Assembly (NCBI RefSeq): GCF_040115645.1
Contig: NW_027096077.1
Coordinates: forward strand, 155,001 to 219,000
DNA: 64,000 nt
DNA from: Euwallacea fornicatus
Lineage: Eukaryota; Arthropoda; Insecta; Coleoptera; Curculionidae
Direction: 5' to 3'
Positions 56,211-64,000 of the stretch are shown piece after piece (the first letter of the stretch is position 1; each line of letters starts with the position of its first letter). The translations under genes and the position numbers were made by a program. The notes under the pieces are model-generated. The model saw only the letters and a list, made by a program, of their open reading frames with translations, had not been told where the DNA came from and searched no databases.

Positions 56211-56591
56211 ATGTTAATAGACCTAAATTTTTCGAACCCAAGTAAATTATGTTATGTAATATTCCCAGAAGCAAAGCTAAAAATTCTAGTTGATTCCGGT
56301 TCTACCTGTCCTTTCATGAATCCCGATATTGTAAGAAAGTTATACCCCGATCGAATTCGAAACGACCCGTTCGTGGTATCAACAGTGTTTAAAAAATCGT
56401 CTCATCAACACAGCGCAAAAATTCCTGCGTCTAAATTGTTTCATCTATCTCAAAACATTGACCTTAAATTTTATCTTTTTAAATTCCACCACGCATTTGA
56501 TGGACTCTTAGGGATCGAAAACCTAAAAACGCTTCAAGCCAACATCTACCTTGTGAACGATTACCTTCTCATGCCATTTGCCCGCATTTGA
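56211..56591 (+). pseudogene. ERV4 protease region
   Basis: Retropepsin motif ILVDSGSTCPFMNP near residue 25 and HAFDGLLGIENLK near residue 100, typical of gypsy proteases (second conserved ILG-like motif). The open frame is 126 codons and intact in itself, but it has lost continuity with gag and pol. Confidence 0.8.
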
Positions 56592-56654
56592 TTACATTTC
56601 CACGAAACTCGGCCTGAGTTAAGTTGTATTTCAATATCGCTTCGTGTCGAACAA

Positions 56655-57377
56655 GTGATAAGAATAAAAACATCTATTAGGAATGGAGACATTATAATAC
56701 TATACCAAAAGATGTACGGCTGCGAAATTCCCGAAAACTTATCTACGGCTAAGGATGGGTTTGCTTTTACGACGATTTTGAACGGTACGTGTGAACCCGC
56801 AACATTAAACTTTTCCCATATCTTTGAAGTAGAAAAGTTTGACTCCGGAGGTTTCAAAAAGATAAATCTGAACCACCTTCAGGACGGCGATAAAAAGCCT
56901 GAGTTGGACGTCTCCAAATTTCGAACAGACCACCTCAATGAAGAGGAATATAATTATAATGTAATATACAAAAAAGGAAAAATGAATACAAACGCAGACG
57001 TTCTTTTACGAATTTAATTGCATACGAAAGAAACAACTAACGATTTCGCACCGATCAAAAACATGGAGGAATTTAACGAACAACTGCGAAGGAAGACTGG
57101 AGCTTCCACGTCGAGAGATAACGAAAATTTGAATCAAATTTCAACCGTCGTACAAGTGGACGAGAGAGAGGCCATGAACCAGGCGAAAAAACGCGAGGGT
57201 CCGAGAGAATTCAGAAATCAACAAGAGGTTTATCTGAAAAAAAGCACTAGGCAGAAATTGGCTAATAAGTTTGATGGCCTCAAAAAAATGAAAAATGTCA
57301 ACAAATGTAAAAAAATAGTTGAAACCGAGTCACATCCGAATATTCAAGATGGACAATTTAAAATGTCCATTTCGTAA
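56655..57377 (+). pseudogene. ERV4 pol remnants joined by deletions
   Basis: The pre-RT linker (YQKMYGCEIPENL ... FRTDHLNEEE) runs straight into the last RNase H residues (YKKGKMNTNADV) at about 56948, so all RT is deleted in frame. After a stop at 57015 the next frame reaches a basic integrase tail (EVYLKKSTRQKLANKFDG) without the HHCC or DDE domains. No enzyme activity is encoded. Confidence 0.8.
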
Positions 57378-57627
57378 CAAATACAGTTTCGACTAAAGAA
57401 GCGTATTATATCTCAGCCTTGCGACGGGTGTTATCGTTGACGAAAGTCTAATTACTCTCAGACAACTGGACGATAACCCGGAAATTTTACCTTTAATACG
57501 AAGACAAGCAAAACTTACTACACAAACCCACCAACTAATACATTATTAGGACCGGAACCTTGTGATAGGGGAAATTAATAAGTTACACTATAAATCATAA
57601 AACGTTTCATATTTCTTAGCCTTACAT

Positions 57628-59082
57628 GTGGATTACTATGACAATTGTGTTAATTATCTTAAGGTATTGAACTTGACGCGAAAGCGAGTAGAAAGGCAAG
57701 TTGAACAAATCATACCCCATCCCAGGAGGGCTAAAAGAGGTTTAATCAACATAGCAGGTTCCGTTTTTAAGGCTATCACAAGGAATTTAGACGCCAATGA
57801 TGGACTGCGTTATGAAAAACTTATTAATGAGTTACAACAAAATCAAAATAAGCTAGCAATTGGCATTCATAAATAAAACTCAATCTCTCTAAAGGTAATC
57901 GAGAATTTCAACTTGACGATTTGTAAAATGGGCAAAAATATGAGTACAATAGAAGCTCGGATTAAGCAAATTGGGTACATAACACAAGAGGCAACGAACA
58001 GGGAAAATATGTATTTTATTAAGGATAACTTAATTCAAATCATCAACCTATATGTAATAATTGATTCAATGCTACAAGAGATTGAAGCCTCCATTACATT
58101 CGGTAAATTAGGAATTTTCCATCCCGGCATAATGGAGATTACAGATTTGCTTTCTGAATTAAAGACTCTAGAAATAAAAGTAACAACCCACAATCTGCCC
58201 TTACAAGTAACCTTGGAAAATTTTTTCAAATACGAAAGTAATAGAGATCGAAAGCTTTATCGTGAACGATAGAATTACCTTTTTCCTAAACATACCAATG
58301 ACGAGCCCTAACAGTTTCGATTACTATCACCTTTATTCAATACCAATCAGACGACGGAGTCAATTCAAGGCAATAATACCCCGCGGTAAACACTTAATTA
58401 TGAATCAAAATCACTACGCTTATTCGGAGAATCTGTGCAAAGAAATGACACCCAAACTATTTATCTGCGATCCTGGAAATTTGAAAGAGATCAGAGTGAA
58501 TGGTCCTTGTGAAACTCAACTACTAAGTTCGCTACGATCCAAGATACGTTACTATTATACGTGCAGTAATCCACCAGTTGGACTCGTCTAACAAATGGAT
58601 TCTGATAATTTCTGTTAAAAAAACCATTAAGTTAAAATGCGGAGGACAAGAAGAGTACAAGAAGATATCAGGAAATGATCTCATGACTATACCCGAGGAA
58701 TGCAGAGCTGAGGGGGACGACATTGATCGCCAATGAATATTCAATAACCAATACTGACGAACCGATAATGTTTCCAAATTTGAATGAGCTACCACCGAAC
58801 TTTCTACATCTGAATTTAAACTTCCACCTGCAGGAAATAAAACTCGATGAGCTGTACAAATCAAGGAACAAAATTTAAGAAAACCAACCTGAATTGTTGT
58901 ACAATAAAATCTCAACCTTCCCTAGTTTATGGGCGATCATAGTATGCATCATAATTATTTTAGTTATAGTATGCTTATTTAATAAAAGGTTGCCCAGAAA
59001 TCCGATGGTAATAGAAGAGACCAAGAGGGAACCCGTAAACTCATGCCTCGACCTACCCCGCAGCCAGGGTAGCTTAGTTTGA
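57628..59082 (+). pseudogene. ERV4 env, broken
   Basis: Four open pieces: 57628-57876 (RAKR then GLINIAGS, fusion-peptide region), 57913-58272 (helical), 58262-58591 (RRRSQFKAIIPRGKHL, cysteines) and 58894-59082 (transmembrane VCIIIILVIVCLF and tail). Stops and frameshifts part them. The match to ERV2 env runs end to end. Confidence 0.82.
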
Positions 59083-59091
59083 AAAGGGAGG

Positions 59092-59277
59092 AGTTATGGA
59101 ACTACTAGCTATAATGCCAACACAAAAGGAGCTGACAAAACAGAACGTGACTATTAAAAAAAGATGCAACGGCAACAGTAGAATTAATGAAAATTTTAAC
59201 TATCAAAGAGTAGTATATTAGTTTGTGAATAAATAAAAAATTTTAAAAAGGCCTTTCACTGATCGTTTAAGTTAAGT
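59092..59277 (+). repeat. ERV4 3' LTR
   Basis: It begins AGTTATGGAACTACTAGC after the purine tract and ends GTTAAGT, with an AATAAATAAA signal near 59229. Homologous to the ERV2 LTR along its length. The 5' partner survives only as the last 40 or so bases at 54528-54570. Confidence 0.85.
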
Positions 59278-59289
59278 TACGTGACGTTG

Positions 59290-59478
59290 ATGGTACCCCA
59301 ACTAGAGTACGCCCATGGTGCGCCTCCAAAGGGTTTAGTATTTAAGACTTTCCTAAAGACGGCAGATCCTTTTTTCATTGGGCATCTTCAAGTGTCACAC
59401 TTTAAAATAAAGAGTAAAACTGATATCGAAGCCGTGTCCACCCTCATAAACCCATTTTTGTATCATACCTTAGACTAA
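59290..59478 (+). CDS. Unrecognised small ORF (62 aa)
   Basis: It starts ATG 59290 close to the ERV4 LTR edge: MVPQLEYAHGAPPKGLVFKT, then FLKTADPFFIGHLQVSHFKI. The sequence reads like real protein rather than random codons, but I recognise no family. It may be the truncated tail of a longer gene cut at the LTR joint. Confidence 0.35.
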   Translation: MVPQLEYAHGAPPKGLVFKTFLKTADPFFIGHLQVSHFKIKSKTDIEAVSTLINPFLYHTLD

Positions 59479-59551
59479 GGAAATAAAACAAAAACCTACA
59501 GTTTTTAAAACCTAACTGTAAGAATGTAAATGGAAGATCAATAAAGAATAC

Positions 59552-59864
59552 ACAATACGTGATGCGACCGCTCATTGGATTGAGTTGGTACCCATCTCGG
59601 CTTTAACATTTCGATTGACTGTTTCACAAGCTGCAGGGAGGAGTTTGACGATTTTATCAGTAACGGGAAGAGCAATAAAGTTATTCAGCGCCTTCGGTTG
59701 GTCAAAAATCCGTGAGTTATATCAAGACGAATGGGAAAACCTTAAGCAAGCTGTGCGATAAGTTGAAGGCAACCAGTGGTACGAATTCAAGCGTGATCTT
59801 CGGATGATTTTAAGCATAAAGTACAAGAATCTAAGCGATGTCGCCAAAGAGCTCCTCATTAAAG
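59552..59864 (+). pseudogene. Unrecognised coding remnant upstream of element D
   Basis: A frame open for 69 codons, one TAA at 59759, then open again to the start of element D: ATAHWIELVPISALTFRLTV, ELYQDEWENLKQAV, then WYEFKRDLRMILSIKYKNL. The continuity across a single stop suggests a decayed gene. Product unknown. Like the ORF before element C, it ends exactly at the element's 5' edge. Confidence 0.4.
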
Positions 59865-61030
59865 GGAGTGGAAGGGTCCTTGGGCCGTAGTGTGCATTTT
59901 CGACCCGTTAACATAGAATAGTGGCAGGCAAAATTTTCGAGTAAGGATCTCTTGAAAGCTCTGTGTTTGTGCTCGGGCGTTTCTTAAGGGCCTTCCGCAT
60001 TTGTCGTTCTCACAGCGTTTCTGGACCACCTACTGTGACCTCGATAACCTAGGAGCTTACGTCTCTTGGAGTTAATCGCAGTAGGTTGTGTTTGTTCTCC
60101 GAGAAGGGCGCCTTAACGGCTGGTGGATAAATAACTGCTTCTACGAAGCATATTAAGCCTTGGAGTGTCAGATCACCCTAACTTTTAAGTATCACGAACA
60201 ATTTTTGAAAGTATGTCTTCATGATTCCATTCTGTAACAGCGGCAACATCTTCGACATCGATCAGGATTTGTGGACACACAAAAGGCGGCTCCGATGCAG
60301 GAGACCGTCCAGTGAACAGAACACGAAATGTCCTTATTGTGCGGCTCAATTTAGAACGTACGCTGGAATGCGTCAGCACAAAGGGCAGACGCACCCCACT
60401 GAGCTGAATAAGCATCGTGAAGAACGTTAAGAGTTTGCTCGGCGCGACAAGGAATTTATTGGAGAGTGCGCAGCTGACGATGAGGACGAGTGGCGGCAGA
60501 TGGCTAAGACGTAAGCCCTTTACTAAGGTCGATACTCTAATATGCTTCTGAGAAAGACCTTCTTACATCTGACCGTTGATCAAATTAAGTATCGCCGGTT
60601 GAGCGAACGCTATCGCCGATATCTAGCTACTCTAAGGGACGGTCTCATATTGACCGTGGGGACCGGCGCGCTGAAGGTGAAGAGACGTTCCAACAGGCAG
60701 TGCGGGCACCACCGTTACAACGAAAGAATGACCAGTACTGTCCTCACGTCCTCGCGTGGCGAAGCATCCCACATGGTGAGCCTCCGAGGAAACCAGACTG
60801 CAGATTATGTCTACGCTACAGTAGCCGAGACCGCCTTTAGAGCGGTGGGCGATCTTCTCGACAGCGCAATCAGAGCAGACGCTCTAGAAGGTGACTATCT
60901 CCGAGACGTCCGCCTTTTCACCTTGCCATACTTTTAGGACGACTGTTGAGCACAATTAATTGAGCTTCCTGAGGTCTAGATAGCTTCGAATCCCCGAGTT
61001 AATGACTGAGTAACAAGAGCCACGTAAACC
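59865..61030 (+). mobile_element. Element D: second copy of the C-type R2-clade element, 3'-truncated
   Basis: Homologous to 51126-52305, at roughly 70-75%. Leader and zinc-finger/Myb region are present; RT is absent. The leader keeps P2 of the ribozyme fold (CTACTGTGA with TCGCAGTAG) and P4, but L3, P3' and P1' are partly deleted. Confidence 0.8.
60221..60937 (+). pseudogene. Element D zinc-finger and Myb-like region
   Basis: Frame 60221-60430 holds a decayed first finger (FCNSGNIFDIDQDLWTHK; the second Cys is lost) and an intact CPYCAAQFRTYAGMRQHKGQTH. After a TAA, frame 60542-60937 has LTVDQIKYRRLSERYRRYLATLRDG. The RT that should follow is not found. Confidence 0.78.
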
Positions 61031-61304
61031 ATATTGCCCTATCTGACGAACTTATCGATATAGACCATTGGACTCCCCTTTAACCCTCATTAAGGATCCA
61101 GCGATAAACAACGATATAAAACCACTCGTAGACAACTTAAATTATCAATCTGTTGCTCTTAATTTTGACGTAAGCAGTTATACTGTCAGCTTGATTATTT
61201 GTACTCTAAGTCCGTTGCAATAAATAATTTTAAAAAACGAAGTTTCCTTGTCGTTAAACTTAACTCGAGTTGCCTCGCCAATCATCTCGATGGCGAGGTT
61301 AAAC
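61031..61304. other. Gene-free stretch
   Basis: Sequence between the end of element D and the inverted repeat copy. A few possible remains of element D occur near its start. No ORF or RNA seen. Confidence 0.4.
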
Positions 61305-61795
61305 TTCTAAATAAATCTTGAAAATAACCCTATGTCGGTACATGTGTGAACTTTTACAATTTTGTAGTGTTAAACGATCGTCAGGTGGATTATTACGATA
61401 ACGGCTACAATCAGAGGTTCATGAAAAATATAAACTATCTTATAAATTGAACAAATATAAAATGTTTGATAATTAATATTACAGTTTTCATTGAACTCAC
61501 CTGCTTTGAGTTGATGATTTCCTAACTTTTACATTTAAGTACCTGGCTTCTCGTTTCCCCTGGAATTAGAAATTATTAATTGTTATATACTATTCGATTT
61601 AAATGTTATTTACTTGGTAATGGAAGTTATTATTACGTATTTTTTATGACCTAATGCAAATATCTATGCTATAATAGTAATGATGATTCGATTAATTTTA
61701 AATAAATTATTCATTGGATTTCAATTATTTTCCTCAAATGCATAAATAGACGATTAACAATCACTCTAAGTAGAGGCTAACCAGGTAAGAAACAT
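61305..61795 (-). repeat. Dispersed repeat, inverted copy
   Basis: Reverse complement of 31345-31830 at an estimated 80%. Shared landmarks are TTAAACGATCGTCAGGTGG at 61371-61389 and the AATGGAAGTTATTATTACGT block near 61620. No coding capacity. Confidence 0.75.
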
Positions 61796-62094
61796 TTTCC
61801 AGAAACTATTTAAGTACACTATTTAGAACTTGGCTATAACGAAACTTCAAAGGACTTGGCTGGTCGTTTATTATATGCAGACGTTCGCTACAAGCGACCG
61901 AGGGAAAAAAGCTGATTGACTCAAAATTTATTTTAACCAAATGATAAATTATACAATTTTCGATTCTAGTAAATAGTTATGCCACATTCAATGAGAAAAA
62001 AACAAGAAAAATCTTCAATAAAATCGAAATTTATGTAGAAAAGAAGTGCACACTTTGACTATCTTGCGGTTCTTGAAACCTCTTGAGTTATTTA
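61796..62094. other. Gene-free stretch before the DD41D element
   Basis: AT-rich, without ORF or recognisable repeat. It ends in TA at the transposon edge. Confidence 0.4.
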
Positions 62095-62236
62095 TACAGG
62101 GTGGGCCAACGAAAACGAAACGGTCCACGTTTAGGGTTCTTAATGTGGTTTAAAAAAAATCGCTCGAACGCGTCAATTGATTTGTCGAGGTGAAAACCTT
62201 TTAGACTTATTTTTAAACTCTTATCTTTAACCCCTT

Positions 62237-62408
62237 GAGCAGAGTGCTATTCACCCTTAAAATCTTAAATGGAAAGTGGCATCGAGTGACACCTTGTGTG
62301 AAAGGTCTTTCAATTCTCTTTTTAATGATGCCTACTTTTTGACATGAGATATCATTTTGACATTTTAAATTAGAAATTTTTCCGTTTTATTTACAAAGAC
62401 GCTTGCAA
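62237..62408 (+). repeat. Left terminal inverted repeat, paired part
   Basis: It pairs with 63829-64000. The outer part (62095-62236) has its partner outside the window. Confidence 0.88.
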
Positions 62409-62750
62409 AATCAGAAAAATCATTTAATACTTAGACTTTAATATTATTTAATCAAATGTTCAAACTACCCAATTGATAACCATGAGTTGCATAATATCTA
62501 CTCCGTTGAAACTTAAACGCTTTTAAAATTACATTGAGACAAACTAAAAATTGTAACCTTAAGGCAATAGACTGAATTGGCGGAACATTTGTAAAGCAAT
62601 ACATTTTTATAAAATGTAGAATGTTCGTCTTATCTATAAATTTTAAATCTACATAAGCAACAAAAAAATTTACAATGGTTGAATTGGGTAGTACTACTTT
62701 AGAGGATAGTAAGGCAGTGGTTTGTACTGTGTTTTCGTGATTATGTAAAA

Positions 62751-63822
62751 ATGGTTTACACTACAGCTGAAAGAGTTGAAATTATTGCAATATTCCATTC
62801 AAATAATGAGTCTGGGTACAGATCAGCTGAGATTTTTAATCAACGGCATCCATACAAACATGTCAATCGAAAGTATGTCCTCGAACTAGTGCAAAAATTT
62901 ATCCAAACTGGTTCGGTACTTAACAAAAAACGTGATATTGTAAATCCAGTAGTCAATGAAACAGTGGAAGTAACCGTTATAGGTCACATGACTCAAGATC
63001 AAACTTTAAGTACGAGGAAGTTGAGTGATGTATCAGGTGTTCCGCGAACTAGCGTACGAAGAATATTAAAAAAACATAAATGGAATCCATATAAAATTCA
63101 ATTGGTGCAAGAGCTGAACGAGGATGACTTCGACAGGCGACTGCAATTCTGAAGTTATTAGCCATCGAGCAAATCAAGATCCACATTTACTATTTAACAT
63201 TTGCTTTTCCGATGAGTGCTCTTTTTTTGTCAATGGAACTATAAACCGTCATAACTGTCGTTATTGGAGTGATGTAAACCCAAGAATTTTTCACGAGACA
63301 CAAACGCAACATCCTGAAAAATTTAACGTGTGGGCTGGTATTTTCGGAGACCACCTCGTTGGACCCTTTTTCCTACCCGGCACCCTAAATGGAGAAATGT
63401 ATTTGGATCTTTTGCAAAATGCAATCGAACCTACCATTATTCAAATAATGGAAAACGATGAACGTTATTTACCAAACCGAATAATGTTCCAACAGGACGG
63501 CGCTCCTCCGCATTATGCACAGCAGGTACGAATGTACTTAGACCAAGCATTTCCAGGAAGGTGGATTGACAGAAGGGGTGCTATTGAATGGCCACCAAGA
63601 TCTCCAGATTTATCTCCGTTAGATTTCTTTTTGTGGGGACACTTAAAATCTAATATTTATGCTACCCAACCAACTTCCCTACAAGATTTACGGCAACGAA
63701 TTATTAACGAGTGTCATCTTATAACACCGGAAATGCTCAATAATGTAAGAAATCGATTTGAGGAGAACTTGTATCACTGCATGGAAGATACTGGACAGCA
63801 GTTTGAACATTTGTTAAACTAA
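62751..63822 (+). pseudogene. DD41D transposase, one frameshift
   Basis: ATG 62751 begins MVYTTAERVEIIAIFHSNNE, a helix-turn-helix of the DUF4817 kind, followed by a second HTH (GVPRTSVRRILKKH). The frame ends at TGA 63150 and continues from there in another frame with FSDECSFFVNG (first Asp), FQQDGAPPHY (second Asp) and RSPDLSPLDFFLWG (third Asp). I count 41 residues between the second and third catalytic Asp (DD41D). A one-base loss near 63150 is the only lesion. The transposase would cut and paste the element at TA. Confidence 0.88.
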
Positions 63823-63828
63823 TTTTAA

Positions 63829-64000
63829 TTGCAAGCGTCTTTGTAAATAAAACGGAAAAATTTCTAATTTAAAATGTCAAAATGATATCTCATGTCAAAA
63901 AATAGGCATCATTGAAAAGATAATTGAAAGACCTTTCAAACAAGGTGTCACTCGACGTCACTTTCCATTTAAGATTTTAAGGGTGAATAGCACCCTGCTC
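63829..64000 (+). repeat. Right terminal inverted repeat, truncated by window
   Basis: Inverted complement of 62237-62408. The outer part of the repeat is beyond the window. Confidence 0.88.

Larger units (their letters stand above)
54528..59277 (+). mobile_element. ERV4: errantivirus with RT and integrase core deleted
   Basis: It starts with a remnant of the 5' LTR (about 40 bases, CCTTTCACCGATCG), then a tRNA-Ser primer site TGGCGCAGT at 54570. It has gag, protease, short pol remnants, env, the purine tract GAAAAGGGAGG and a 3' LTR at 59092-59277. Sister to ERV2 by gag, leader, env and LTR. Its pol deletions differ from ERV2's. Many point lesions. Confidence 0.9.
62095..64000 (+). mobile_element. 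IS630/Tc1-mariner (DD41D) element with long inverted repeats, cut by window end
   Basis: It starts TACAGGGTGGGCCAACG after a TA. Positions 62237-62408 are the inverted complement of 63829-64000 (172 bp seen), so the terminal repeat should be about 314 bp and the element should end about 142 bases beyond the window. The transposase ORF lies between the arms and stops seven bases before the right arm. The two arms have only a few differences. Confidence 0.88.

Noticed and set aside
1..64000. CRISPR array, operons, bacterial promoters or terminators
   Set aside because: No regularly spaced repeats and no prokaryotic gene order. The content is eukaryotic transposons and 28S rDNA.

Overview
The window looks like insect nuclear DNA made almost entirely of nested, truncated and recombined transposable elements, with short pieces of 28S ribosomal DNA carrying R2 elements. 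I see no ordinary host protein gene. Evidence for an insect is the set of families: env-bearing Ty3/gypsy elements of the errantivirus type, a Copia element primed from the middle of initiator tRNA-Met, a BEL/Pao element, Jockey-type non-LTR elements, 28S-specific R2 elements and an IS630/Tc1-mariner transposon. A hymenopteran host is possible from the 28S expansion segment, but that is only an impression.

Layout. 1-9360: errantivirus ERV1 (pol and env), whose env is split at 3010-7547 by a complete Copia on the minus strand with identical LTRs and a 5-bp target duplication. 9362-14245: one terminus of a mariner-like element, a broken minus-strand non-LTR element, and AT-rich DNA with a small degenerate tandem repeat. 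14246-24423: a minus-strand BEL/Pao element with both LTRs, carrying a nested errantivirus (ERV2, 20090-23623) that keeps gag and env but has lost pol. 24424-31345: a Jockey fragment joined to a decayed errantivirus (ERV3), which carries a 1-kb solo-LTR-like insertion. 29959-32738 is repeated without indels at 47605-50384; both copies end inside 28S near the R2 target.

32357-39620: 28S pieces with two R2 elements. R2-A has an internal deletion. R2-B is intact (1045 aa). The 28S between them is out of order. 39620-43640: an R2-clade fragment and errantivirus ERV5. 43785-47168: a second Jockey copy. 50379-51125: two small unrecognised ORFs next to the 28S end. 51126-54540: R2-clade element C, not in 28S. 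54528-59277: ERV4, sister of ERV2, with a different pol deletion. 59290-61030: unrecognised coding remnants and a fragment of a second C-type element (D). 61305-61795: an inverted copy of a repeat found at 31345. 62095-64000: a long-TIR DD41D transposase element running off the window.

The most interesting signals are three HDV-like self-cleaving ribozyme folds read from the bases. In R2-A and R2-B the P1 helix uses the 28S sequence just upstream of the insertion. In element C the P1 strand lies at the element's own first bases, and element D keeps the P2 helix with paired changes. Also notable are a shared in-frame stop codon in the gag genes of two pol-less, env-bearing errantiviruses, a shared stop in two Jockey copies, and the pristine Copia. 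Many abrupt joints could be real heterochromatic rearrangements or assembly joins; sequence alone cannot decide.
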